NCBI RefSeq assembly: GCF_910589235.1
Contig: NC_060960.1
Coordinates: 5,386,839 to 5,450,838 of the forward strand
DNA length: 64,000 bases
Source: Vespa crabro
Taxonomy: Eukaryota; Arthropoda; Insecta; Hymenoptera; Vespidae
Direction of reading: 5' to 3'
Positions 51,780 through 64,000 of the stretch are shown one piece after another (positions within the stretch are counted from its first letter, which is position 1; each line of letters begins with the position of its first letter). The notes beneath the pieces were generated by a model. It saw only the letters and a list, made by a program, of their open reading frames with translations, searched no databases and was not told the origin of the DNA. The translations under genes and the position numbers were made by a program.

Positions 51780-53030
51780 AGCATTATTATTATAGATAAA
51801 AAATAATGATAATAATAATATTTATATCGTTTGTAAATAAAATAATATTTCAGTTTGAACGATTAAATTATGTTAATAATGGTGAAATGATAAAATCTGT
51901 AAGAATGACACGTACATTGCTTATCGTTATTTTTTTTTTCTTTTCCTTTTTTTTCTTTCGTTTGTTCTTTTTTTCTTTTTTTTTTTTTTCTTCTTTTATG
52001 CAACCGAGAACATTCACATTTCATAAGTAAAAATATTCACGCATGAATATCGCAAGAGAAGCTCGACGTTGTGTCTTCATGACAAATACTCGGAGAAAAA
52101 GTATTCTGGTTGCAAGACGTTACATTTTAATTAAATGCTTCGTGCCTATAGTACATCTTACGACATTCTTTTCTTGTTCTCGCCTTCGCATTATACCTAC
52201 TTCCTTGCGTTCTCTCCCCCCTCCCTTTCTCTCTCTCTCTCTCGCACACACACACACACACACACACACTCACATACATACATACATACACAAACGTGGG
52301 TTTACGAGAAAACATCATTGAACGGACTTTACTTGCTAATGTGGCTTTCGTTTCTAGCTTTTACATATCCTATTAGGAAAAATTCTAAGAATTTTCTTGT
52401 TTTTTGTTTAAACCATTATCGTTATCATTGATTCCTAAAAGATAATTGTTTCATCAATTATCAATAGATCCAAATTGGAAGAAAATTCGAACTTCGTAAT
52501 TGTATGCGTTGAATCGTGTTAATTTAAGATAGTAGTATATCAAGAAATAAATAAAAATATTCTTGGGGTTTTTTTTTTTATCGACATATTCTTATCATAT
52601 CAAATATTTGTATCATTGACTTAATTATCTTATTGTTATACAATTGGTTGATAATATTTCTTTTTTTTTCCTTTTTTCTTTTCTTTTTTTCTTCTATGAT
52701 CATCGGATCAATAATTGTTAACCTGGAAAAGGGATTGATCGAAAGGTTGAGACACGTGCCAGGTATAGTAGTTATAAAGTGCAGCAGCGTTACGGATTTG
52801 GCATATGTTACAGTCACTGTTACAGTCGTACCAGTCAATCCGGTCTCTGCTTGCACTCATGTGAGTCATCGTTGTTATCCTTTTTCCCGCAAAACGATAC
52901 TCGATATTCGCCATCAGAGTTCGGAGATTATTTTTCAATCACTCCGATTAGGCCCTTTTCTGATCACGCCATTAAACTTCGAACGAATTTAATTGACCTA
53001 CGAGAAACACGCTCGTGTTTTTTCTCTTCC

Positions 53031-53066
<36 letters not shown>

Positions 53067-53441
53067 TTCCTTCCTTCTTTTTATTTTTATTTTTTTTTCT
53101 TTTTTTTTCTTTTTTTTTTTCTTTTTTTTTTTTTTTTGTAAATTCCTCAAATGGAAAAATCGTTCAACGATAAAGTAAACGAGCAGAAACGTTTATCAGC
53201 TTGATCGTCTTCCGAGTTCAAACTGACCTCAATTAGTTCAAAATGAAAGTCATTGTAGAGACTGTTGACGATTTTAATCATGACGATGAAGAAATCAGGT
53301 CGATATATACGCTAAAATGTCTGTTCACGGATTAGAAGCAGAGATTTTAGATTGGCTGTTAGGATCATCTAATAAAGAGAAAAATAAAGAAACGTGTGAT
53401 AATAAAACGTGTGTATTTCTCAGGCTCTCTCTCTCTCTCTC

Positions 53442-53480
<39 letters not shown>

Positions 53481-53735
53481 TTCCTTCTCTCTTTCTCTCG
53501 AGTAGGTATTTCTATTCGTTTCTCCGAGAACAGCTCCATCTTTTTTACACGACACAAGGTCGTTTTTGCCATTCCTCTTACGTAGTGAGTAACACGTCTC
53601 TTGTTCTTCCTTTCTTTCTTCCCTCGAACGGCCTCGACCGACCTTCCTTCGTCGTTTTCTCCGGCTTCACGAAGGCGTCTTCGAAAAGAATTATTTTTGG
53701 TCCTCGCTTGGTAAAGTATAGTTGTATATATGTAC

Positions 53736-53778
<43 letters not shown>

Positions 53779-54956
53779 CTTGTAATAAGTTATATGTAGA
53801 TATCTGTGCATTCCCAAACTTACATACGTTGGACTATATCTGGTTGTGATCTTACGAGTGATTTATTATTCCCAAGTTAGATTTGTACTTTTCAAACTTT
53901 CAGAAATTAACTATGTGGTAGGATCTGCGATTAAATTAATATTTTTGTTAAGTTAATTTGTTGATTAACGATAATTTCTTTTTTCTTTTTTTCTTTTTTT
54001 CTTTTTTTCTTCTTTTTTTTTTTTGTTTTAATTTTAATTCATAAAGACGTCTGTTTGTCCAAAAAAAAAGAGCATCGAGTCATTTTTAATTAATTAAAAT
54101 TCCGTCCTCTCTGAATTATTTATTATTAATTATTAACAAAATTTGTCATCGTCTGTTTTGCATTGCATCGCAATAATTCTATTCATGAGATATTTTATAA
54201 TTATTTATTATCAATGAAAGGAAAAAAAACGGTATACATTATTTTCATAATTTTTCGGTTTATTTCTCTTTTAAAAAAAAAATATTGTATTATATTACAA
54301 TGCTTGACAAAAATACATTTTTTTTTTTTTTTATTTTTTCTTATACGTTGCCTCATTTTTCTTAGATACTACGAAATGCGTTTCGTTGGATGTAACATGA
54401 ATGATACGGGGTTGTAAATATTGATAATCGCAGACGTTAGTAATCGTTAATCTTATTTGGAAAAGTCGTCAAATAAGCGATACCGAGTCACGGTGTTATC
54501 TCTTTCCAAAAATATCAAATAATTGTTTAACTATTATTAGACATATCTTACGCATTTGTTCACTTTCTTGTTCACTTTTTACGTAACTATAAATAATTTA
54601 AAATAAATAAATCATGATAATAATTATAATCACATGAAACGATCCTATAGTAATCGTCTATATGAAATATAAAAATAATATCGCATTCAACGGTATTCGT
54701 TGATCGTCGAGTTCTTTTGCACAGTGAAAGGTATGTCGTACCTTTAAATCAAATGTTTCGCACCCACGACACAGAAAGGATTTATTCACCCGAATGCGTC
54801 TAGATTGTATGGGAGGATGAAATATCAGGGCATACAGAATTATAGTAGAAAGTAACGGTTAATGAAAACCGATTGTTTCTCTCTTTCTTTTGCTCTTGCT
54901 GTCGAGTCGTACTTGGCTCGGCGCATTCACCGCATATATGTATATATTATATATGT

Positions 54957-55248
54957 ATGCATCCATGTATGTATATATGTATGTATTTATGTTTGTATGT
55001 ATGTATGTATGTATGTGTGTATGTATGTATGTATGTATGTATGTATGTATGTATGTATGTATGTATGTATGTATGTATGTATGTATGTATGTATGTATGT
55101 ATGTATGTATGTATGTATGTATGTATGTATGTATGCATGTATGTATGTATGTATGTATGTATGTATGTATGTATGTATGTATGTATGTATGTATGTATGT
55201 ATGTATGTATGTATGTATGTATGTATGTATGTATGTATGTATGTATGT
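54957..55248. repeat. (TATG)n array, about 290 bp
   Basis: The longest simple array in the window, about 70 units of TATG with rare TATC, GTG and CATG variants near the edges. Three overlapping Cys-Met-Tyr-Val frames arise from it and are not genes. Confidence 0.97.
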
Positions 55249-56832
55249 ACCGGTAACCGACGAGAAATCCAGCCGTTTCGCCTACGCTTTTTAATCCCAG
55301 CTGTGTTATACACCTTCTTCTCTACCTTTAGCCAAAGGTGACACGTTTTCTGGTTTATTAACTTTGTTATATCTATTTTCTTCTATCATACGATCGATAT
55401 CTTATTGTCTAATGTATCTAGATTATAGTTTTAAAATCTAATACCTATAACAATTTATATCTCTGCAATGTGTTATATATATATATATATATATATATGT
55501 TTTCTTTTTTAATATTTTTTATTAATATATTTTATTTTATTTCTATGCATATATTTAACTGCATAAAATATAAAACATTTATATTTATATCACATGCATT
55601 GTTATATTTATATTATTGCATATGTTATATGCAATAATTGTTCGTTGAATACACGCGTACGTTTAAACAAGATCTTATGCCTACGTCTTAATAAATATCA
55701 TTGTAGTATTCGTATCGCAATTCAGATTAATTACGTTAGTTAGTAAAGGATAAAAAATGAAATTAAAATAATTTTTTTGATAAAAATTATATAAACTGAA
55801 TAATAATAATTTGTTGTTGTTCTTATTGTTGCTATTGCTGCTAACTAGTTTTACGGAGTAATGAACGAAACGCATAGGAGAAATTTTCAACATCAATTTA
55901 TACGGAAATGAAGCCTCGTGCAGGAAAAAATTTTAATGGAAAAGTTAGAAAATTTTTTTTAATTAATCAACCAACACGTTCTATCGATTTTTTTTGTTTT
56001 TTTTTTGGTTTTTTTTTTGGTTTTTTTTCTTTTGTTATAAAAACGTCATAATGATGATCGATATTTAGCGATCTTTAATTCGTCATCGAACGTCCCACGA
56101 GACTCGCATTGATTTCGATGTAGCGCGTAACGATGGAGAAATTGTCGTGTAGCAATACGCCTACGTCTTATCGATCTTCGTCGTTTTACACCCCTGTACT
56201 TTGAATAAGCGTTCCGCTTGTCGAACAATGACGAGTGCGTCATCGTTTGTCAAGATAATTCAACTTCACGTTAGCAAGTATCGTTTTGATTCTCACGATA
56301 CGTCGTCTCGTGGGCCGTGACGTGTATTATTCTTGCTGTAAATAAATCTCTTTGAACAATAATGCTTTAAAAATAATATTTGCGTCCTACTGAAAAATAT
56401 TATGAGGTATAATTCAGATAATCTTAAATTTTCAATTGAAATTATGTTACTTAGGATATTTAGTTTTATTTAATTATTTGTTTTTTTTTGTTTTTGTTTT
56501 TTTTTTTTTTTTATACACAATATCTTGTTCTACATTATTCTCTTTATAGATTTTACGAAGCTTTCTTTGAATTTTGTTAAAGAATTAAATGCAATTTATG
56601 ACGTTTTCTGTATGCATTGGTTCATTGTACATTTTGTTTTGTTAGTTCGATAGTTTTAATGCGCCTGTCGACGATCTCTAGAAAAAGATAGTAGAAGAAG
56701 TCTGAATAAAGGGTTGCGTCTGAAAAGGGATAGGGCGTGGTCGTTGAAAAGTAGAGATAAGTTTTAAGCTTATTCGAATAACAATGTATATTTAATAACA
56801 ACATTATCATTAACAACAACAATATTAACACC

Positions 56833-56873
<41 letters not shown>

Positions 56874-56996
56874 GTAATAGTAAATATAGTAATAGTAAAT
56901 AGTATATATAATTATTGTGATAATAGCGGTAATAGTAGCTGTGCATGGGTTAGAAAGCGGAGCGAAAGTTAACAATAAATTATTATTTATTACTCT

Positions 56997-57000
<4 letters not shown>

Positions 57001-57041
<41 letters not shown>
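57001..57041. repeat. (TA)n microsatellite
   Basis: About 20 TA units. A (AAT)n run at about 56838-56873 lies just upstream. Confidence 0.9.
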
Positions 57042-57045
<4 letters not shown>

Positions 57046-58518
57046 TATATAATGTCTAATAATAAATTTACATATATATGTATAATAGAAAAGTACAGGA
57101 AAAAAAGAGAAAGCCATAAAAAATAAAATAAATCATCGATAAATTCAATGATTCGAAATGCACGAATTATTCTGTGTAAAATTATTACTTAACTTATTCA
57201 TTGTAATTGGATCGAATGAATGCAATCTTTTCAATTTATTTTCAATCGCGAATTTATTTATTTCTATTTTTCTTTTAGTTAATTTTCGTTGGTCCCAAGT
57301 CAGTTTCCGTTCCATTTCGAGACGAATAAGGCTCCACTGGTTTTACTTCGCGGGATGCAATCCGGTGCGTTAGGAGTTTCTTAAAATAGTCTCTTGAATC
57401 TTCACGCACGCATTGCTCATAGCACGTGCAGTGCACGCGGATACGGCACGATGTCTGCTGCAATGTATCGCACGTGACATGCCTTTGAATCCTCATCCTC
57501 ACCGAAATCTTCCTCTTTGATATGTTACGAGAGTCTATCAATCCAACGATAAATTCTCCGATAGATCGATTTATATTCCCTATGCATTATACGATTCGTC
57601 AAGTTAATCACTGTTTCGATACGAGTACTTTTCCTTTCATCAGAAATATATTTTTCAACGATACATTTCAAAATCTATAATCGTAGATACGAACAATCGG
57701 ACAAATTTGTTTTTTTTTTCCAAAAAATTTTTTTACGATCAATTCAAAAATCTAATTTCATAGAATTAAAATAGAACGATCCGAACGAAACGATCGAGTG
57801 AGATAAATTTATAATTCGTTTTGAATTCGAACGTATGAAATTTAATTCAATATCGAGCAATGTAAGTTATTAAAAAAAAAATACAAAATTACGGGGCATA
57901 TTGTTTTCATAATACTTTATATCTCGTTCGAAAGATTCACGATTAAAAATTTTATCGATTTTTCTTTTTCATTTTTTTTTTTTTTTTTTTTTTTCTTTCG
58001 ATTGCTTGATTAGTAAACAAACGTTAGTTCGTCGAACCTCAAAAAATTTTTTTTCTTTTTCTTTTTTTTTTTTTTTTCTTTTTTTTTACAAAATCAATAA
58101 ACGATAGATACGACAAGGAGTCTGTAAACGCAAACAGCCGAGTGAAGTGGTTCTCGGAAATCACTCTCGCGTATGCTCCGTACTCGTGTTCGGTTTTACA
58201 TGGGTGGAGTATCACGACCTCTTCTTGTCGAGCATCGGCCGTTTTAATCGGGGAATAATATTATATCGGACGTTTTACGAGAGAATTTAAATTGAACGCT
58301 TTTATCCGTGAAATGATTATGATTTAGGATCACGTTCGAATTTTATGTCTACATATATACCTGTCTACATATATTTGAAATAAATGATACTAATAATTCA
58401 TTTTTCAAACTAACAAATATTCGTCCCAGGCATTGATTATACCATTTTCTTCATAAAGATTATATTTATACCCTTTTTTTCATAAATTTAATATACTCAA
58501 ACTCTTTCACGAAATAAA

Positions 58519-58556
<38 letters not shown>

Positions 58557-59298
58557 GTATATGTATATATATATATATATTAATATTAATATATATTGTA
58601 TATTATTATATATTAATATTAATATATATTGTATATTATTATATATTAACATTAATTACTTATTAATATTTATTAAATAATTATATGAAATAATTATATA
58701 CGTAAAATCATTAAAGAGTACAAAAATCATAATCACAGCCTTAAGTCATTATTAATGTTAAACCATGAACGACAATGGCTAAAGTAAAGTAAAAAAAAAA
58801 AAAGTAAATGTAATGTTCTTGACAATATATGTATATGATAAATTTAATATATTATTATTCTTTTTTATCTTATTATTATTAATATTAATATTAAATAACG
58901 CACATATAATACCATTAGCATATATTAATATTATACAAAAGAAAAAGAAAAAAACCTCACTATATGATATTATGATAAATAATATTACTATATTAAAACG
59001 AAATGTGTATGACAAATTTATTTATTTATTTAAATGTATTATCATTATTCCTTTCATTTCTGTCTTTTCTTATTAATATCAATAAAAGACATAATATTAT
59101 TTGTACGAATTAAGTAACAAAAATCTATAATTCAAATGCATTAAGCATTAATTTTTCAAATTTCTTATTGTTTCTTTCCTTTCTTTTTCTTTTTTATACC
59201 GATAATGTAAATACCTAATTGTTAGAATCAAAATGACACTTAAAATGTGACTATATGATCAGTGACAAAAAAGAATGGTGGGAGAAAGAAGAGTAACG

Positions 59299-59350
<52 letters not shown>
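59299..59350. repeat. (GA)n microsatellite upstream of the 60886 exon
   Basis: About 26 GA units, followed by a CT-rich block to about 59610 and then a CG-richer pocket at 59620-59720 with an arthropod initiator-like TTCAGTCG at 59640. Confidence 0.9.
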
Positions 59351-59354
<4 letters not shown>

Positions 59355-59639
59355 CATTGCTTTAAACGGTGGAACAAAGAGGACATGAGCTTGTTTTCAC
59401 ATGAATATAAGAGAGATAGAGAGTTAGTTAAAGAGCAAGGATGTGGAGGGAGAGAAGAAAGAGTTCCTTATCGAGTCCGAAGAGTCGAAGAGAAGAGAAG
59501 GAGAGCTCCAGTCATTGCTGGCACACGCCTCTTTCTCTCTTTCTATCCCTCTCTCTCTTTCTCTCTGTCTTTCTTACTCTCTCTTTCTTTTTCTCCTTCT
59601 CTCCAGCTCTCTACTCTTCTTACCGCGAGATCGCGTTAC

Positions 59640-59647
59640 TTCAGTCG
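59640..59647 (+). promoter_or_regulatory. Possible initiator for an internal promoter
   Basis: TTCAGTCG matches the arthropod initiator (TCAGT). It lies in a CG-rich pocket after GA/CT repeats, about 1.2 kb before the ATG at 60886. No TATA box is seen. Weak evidence on its own. Confidence 0.25.
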
Positions 59648-60885
59648 AGACTCGAGGGACTCACGGTACGCGAGTAGTTCCCCGAGAGGAAGTTAGCGAG
59701 AGAGTGGCAAGTTAGAGCGATATCGTGAGATTCGTGCCTGAAAAAGGATCCTTCAGGAAGAATAGGAAGAAAATCTTGTTCGTTCATTGTAAATGAAAGA
59801 GAGAAAAAAAAATATTAAATAAAAAGAAACAATTGTTGGATACCTCGATTGTTAGATTCATTCAATATAAGATTTCAAATGAGAAAAAAAGGAAAAGATA
59901 AAAATCATTTTTTGTAATAAAAATTGGACTTAGTGTAATCTAATTTGATCCGTTTATTTTAATTTTATTATTTGGGTGTTTGTCAGAAATTTAAGAAATA
60001 TGACAATTTATTCTTCAACACAAATGTATATCCCTTGACACATGAATTGAAAAGGATAACAGTGTATTCTTCGACATGAAAGTGTTTTAACATTATAAGA
60101 GAAAATAAACTGGAAAAGGGAGAAATTAACTGGCTCCTCGAAACAACATTTCCTTGTTTATTGAGAAAATCCTATCGACGGCAGAACATTTTTATGTTCT
60201 CCTTAGACAAACATCTTCCCTGATCTATCGTAAAGCAATTTAGTCGGGAAAGCGTTGTGGTTAAATGCGTCATGGAAATCATCTCGTTAGGCTCCTATTA
60301 TCTTCTCATCGTGTTTGTCCATGAGAATAGTTCATAACGATCTTTGGATTGCTTTTCCTTGAGGTAAATCATATACGTACATACATACATACATACATAC
60401 ATACGTTGTCCCGTTTAAAAATCATCTCACGTCAATAGGCACAGAAAGGGTCGTGATGTTTCTAACAAAACGACATGAAAATATTATTACGTGATATAAT
60501 TTATCAAAAAGAAATAATGAAATCGAAAGAACGTAGAAGAATCAGAACTAGAAGTAATCTAACGAAAGAAAAGATACAAGGAGTTTGATCAAAACGAAAT
60601 GTTCGACGTATAGGACCAATAACAAGAAATCGGATCTCGATGATCGGTGAAAAGACGTAATCGATTTATCGAAGTAGAACGAATCCAAAAAGACCGGCCA
60701 GAATCCTGATAGGATAAAAAAAAGAAACATGAGAATCGTCGATCAACGGGCGGATCAAGAGAACCGGTAAACCAGTTAGTTTTTCCGCTAAGCTCGATAA
60801 GATGATATTGTACGATTAGAAGAGAAAGCGGATGTGTGTGGTTGCCACAAGGTACTTAGCCCAATAATCACCAGAAAATCTCAAG

Positions 60886-61776
60886 ATGCCGCGTAGGAAC
60901 GAGGACGAGATCGATAAAGACGACTCGCCTTTGAGGGCACATTATGTCTTGCATAGATCGTGTCGTGGAAAAGCTCATGCGAGTGGTATCGCTAAACAGG
61001 CCAATAATCGTCAGGTGATCCTTGCTCATCCTGAAAAAGTAATGGAGAGAACGAACAAGGTCAGGGAAGAGCTAACGGCCAATCCCAAGAACGGTGGTTT
61101 TCCACAAAAACACAGTAGAAACAGTACGAGCTCTTGGGATTGTAGCGACAGTGACAGCATGAATAGCCTCGAAGTTGGTCAAAATCGAATATCAAATTTG
61201 ACAAAAAATTCTACGAAAATAATACCAAAGACTAGGACATATTCTCAATCTAGCAGCACCCATTCCTCTTGCATGTCTAGAAACATGATAGGGAATTCGT
61301 CGAAGAAAAAAAGAGAGAGTTGGGCTGATACTTTGAGGGGTGGTTTGGTCGATGATAAGATCAGAAGGATGGAGGAGGGTTGGGACGATAGTAATATCAT
61401 TGAGATGCCTAAAGAAAGAAAATGGAGAAGGATTACAGCTGAGATCGAGCAAAAATTACCAAATGGTAATGAGATCTTTGCGTTAAGAAGTGGCTCTAAC
61501 ATGACTGCTAAAAATCGGATCAATCATTTGTCTAAGAAGGTTCTTAAAAGGAACCGCGGTAGCGTTGTTCAAAGGCCTACCAAACCGATCTATGACGTAG
61601 TCGAGTGGGAGGAACTTTTGGAGATGGCTCTGGCCAAGAAAATGGCTCGTGGAGGACGTAGAGAATATAGGAAGGAGAATGGTAAAAAAGGATCGGAAGA
61701 ACGTGGAGAAACGGTAGATTGTTTGAAACGACTTGAGGTGCTTCTTCAGAACAGAATGACGCCGCTAAACGTCGAG
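60886..61776 (+). CDS. Coding exon in the myosin 18 intron; possible alternative first exon
   Basis: An ATG with AAG before it opens 297 codons up to a GTAGGA donor at 61777, in phase 0. Read past the donor, the frame stops at 61837. The protein is non-repetitive, basic and Ser-rich, with SSWDCSDSDSMNSLE, KKKRESWADTLRGGLVDDK, PKERKWRRITAEIEQKLPNG and YDVVEWEELLEMALAKKMAR. Composition and length are far from the repeat-derived frames around it, so I believe it is coding. The donor phase fits the next myosin 18 exon, because the exon at 44361-44495 also ends in phase 0. Mammalian MYO18A has PDZ-less forms with their own start. It may instead be a separate nested gene; I do not recognise the sequence. 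Confidence 0.65.
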
Positions 61777-64000
61777 GTAGGACTCCCCTTCCTCTACCCC
61801 AACCCAACCACCCACCCCCTCCCTAGAAATTTCGATTAAAAATATTTTATGATTATTACGATCAAACAATGATTATTTCATTGCTTTGGTTTCAACGAAT
61901 TTACAAAATATCTTAATGATGTTTCGTGCATGGATAAAATGAACTTTCTTGAATGGATTAACACAAACACATTTATTATTTTTCTTTTCAAATCTATTTG
62001 AACACAGAATGTTTCACACGACTATTCAGCAGCCTCGATGAGTCTGAAAGATCTAACATTTTCCTTTAGTAACTAAAAGCCATGTATGTAATAAATATGT
62101 ATGTTTCAAGGGGGAGGGGGGAGGGGGCGAGGGAAATATATCTATGATTAGAGATGGAGAAGGATAGAAAAGACGCGAAGAGAACTGTGACTCTGTGTTG
62201 TGGATTATGTTAGCATGTTCCTCGTGAAACGGTCGAGCAAAAGGCCAACGACAGACGGTCTCGTAATATAGCAATTTTCCTCTTTAGACTCCTCAACTAT
62301 AGAAAGGTCTATAATGTTTCTTATTTTTCGTTAGGTTTACTAAACAATACGACGGATTATGTTTCTGCGTAACTTGTTGGTAACTTTTCGTTGTTATGGA
62401 TTAGTTGATTGTCCTTTAAGGTTTGGCCTGTGATTCATGCTAATATATTACCAGGAAATTCGCGATACGTCGTTCCTTACCAGGTTGAACGTGAACTGAA
62501 CTAGTCACCGCATCCGTTCCTTCGAAACGTTTCGCGGCACGGCCACAGCTCGATGCGGAAATCGATACGCGAGTACTCGCAGCTGCACTAACACGGGGTG
62601 TATCGTAGAAACGGTCTATCGAATATATATGTACATATTTAAAGAAAGAAAACAAAATATTGACAAATTTGAAATAAATCGAGATTTATCGTATCGAATG
62701 GATGGAAACACAATAATGAATAATTTCATATCATTGTATTGAAGTAATATAAGTAAGCAATTTTTTTTTTCTTCTCCCTCATTTATATACCATATCGTTT
62801 CTCGATTTTTTATATCGAAAAGAATGATATCATAACGTTAAATGTTCGGATACGATTCATCTTTCAAATTTTTTCTGATATTGCTGTAACTTTTTTTTTT
62901 AATCAAATATAATATAAGAATAGAATCTTATCGCACTATTATCAACATTACTATCAAATTGATAATGACGTTCGTATATTTCATGTGGATCATAATTATC
63001 ACATAAAAACACCTTTTGCTTTCGCTGATCCGATTAAAATGAAACCTATAGAACGTAATCAAAGTAAGTGAGTCGAATCATTTCGATCTGCGAACGTGAG
63101 GGCTATTAAATATTCCAACGTTATCTTATTCCGTGTTAAAAACATTGACAGAAAGAACGGTTTCGATAGAAAAATTTATGAAAAACAAGTCGTAGAAGGA
63201 TAGCAGGCTCATTTTCCAAAGTAATTTGAATTCTTTAGCCGTTTAAAACATGCACATTCGAGGTTTATAGATCTCGTATCGTTCGTTAGCGATCATGCTA
63301 AAGGAATCTCGTCATTGATAACGACCAAGCACTTATCGGCTATTAGCGTCGTTAAACGATTTTCAAAGCAAGTATGCCCGTCGTTTTAACGTCGTACATT
63401 ACGTTCACGCGTAAGCATTCTTGTATATATACGTTACGTACGTAAAAGCTTTATGTACATAATAAACATTATATATTTGTGTTGTAAATAGAATATACAG
63501 TATGTGTAAACACGTTACACATATACAAACAAAAAAGTAGTCTGAACACATAATAAGAAGTAATATCATAATGAAAGTTTTGAAGCTCGTAGTACTTCTT
63601 CGAGATCCTGTCTCGATACTCGAGGACGACGGCGATACCTCGATTCTAACAGATCAATGTGTGTGGGTGTAATGTGTCCTCGAGAGGTCAATCGGTGGGT
63701 GTTTGGTAGAAAAACAGCGCACATTGAAAAACTAAGAGAAATGTTTTAAATGAGTGCCAATCCCTCGAGATTCGAACATATTTGAACGATCAAAGTTGTT
63801 AATACTTTTAATTGCTGAATCGAGAATTTCATATAATATCTTTAAAATTGAGGAGTATACAATAATATTACAATAATATAAAGGAGTAGCCACAACAATA
63901 ATATTGTTAGATTATTAAGAATTTTATAAAGACTAATGTTTCAATAGAAAATTGTGCTATTGAAAGTGGTATTTTTTTTTTCTTTTTTTATTATAGAAGA
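61777..64000 (+). other. Intron after the 60886 exon
   Basis: No exon recognised up to the window end. It holds a G-run cluster at 62110-62133 and a GC-richer pocket at about 62450-62600 with a 12-bp palindrome. Confidence 0.7.

Larger units (their letters stand above)
44496..60885 (+). other. Myosin 18 intron, upstream part
   Basis: After the donor at 44496 no further exon of the PDZ-type transcript is seen up to the window end, so the intron exceeds 19.5 kb. It contains two pairs of direct repeats (44865/46739 and 50029/50745), many microsatellites (GA, TA, TC, GTC, TATG, AAT), a splice-bounded open segment at 50477-50631 and GC-richer pockets near 46000-46210, 47630-48130, 56040-56340, 57280-57540 and 58120-58260. 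Confidence 0.75.

Noticed and set aside
54862..55341. Three overlapping 127-159 codon frames rich in Cys-Met-Tyr-Val
   Set aside because: They are translations of the TATG array in its frames; no independent coding sequence flanks it.
58577..58650. Duplicated TA-rich unit of about 39 bp
   Set aside because: Real, but an ordinary slippage product of TA-rich DNA; not worth a separate finding.

Overview
The window is AT-rich, intron-rich animal DNA packed with microsatellites (TA, GA/CT, TTA, TATG, poly-T). The four recognisable genes, GT-AG introns of tens of bases to more than 10 kb, and AATAAA polyadenylation signals fit an insect. The genome style suggests an aculeate hymenopteran such as a wasp, but this is an inference. 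No bacterial or organellar genes, rRNA, tRNA or CRISPR array were seen.

Layout. (1) 1-6751 is the tail of a long intron of kibra. The WW-domain exons must lie upstream, outside the window. Inside the intron are a TATA-type core promoter candidate near 1565, a roughly 700-bp purine-rich stretch, and an open reading frame at 5374 that could be an alternative first exon. (2) 6752-11755 (+) holds nine coding exons of kibra (WWC family, Hippo pathway), 1,225 codons through the stop, with a roughly 2.4-kb 3' UTR. (3) 14787-23504 (+) is a ten-exon gene for a single-pass membrane protein of the KIAA1549 (UPF0606) family, reconstructed here as 867 aa with a signal-peptide first exon. (4) 24067-25850 (-) is a five-exon HEMK1/PrmC-type release-factor glutamine methyltransferase of 350 aa, apparently mitochondrial, convergent with the previous gene. 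(5) From 29045 (+) to the end of the window is the 5' part of myosin XVIII (Mhcl/Myo18): four coding exons with a KE-rich start, a poly-Q/H linker and a PDZ domain, spread over introns of 2.5, 11.4 and at least 19.5 kb. The motor domain lies beyond the window. A coding exon at 60886-61776 in the last intron ends in a phase-compatible donor and may start a PDZ-less isoform.

The genes do not form an operon. Kibra (Hippo signalling, apical cortex) and myosin 18 (actomyosin scaffold) are both cortical proteins, but there is no evidence that the neighbourhood is functional. Exon joins were checked for phase by hand: the KIAA1549-like and HEMK1 models close without frameshift, and every kibra and myosin 18 junction in the window is in phase. 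The rest is introns and leaders dominated by simple repeats, with a few GC-richer islands and two dispersed direct-repeat pairs.
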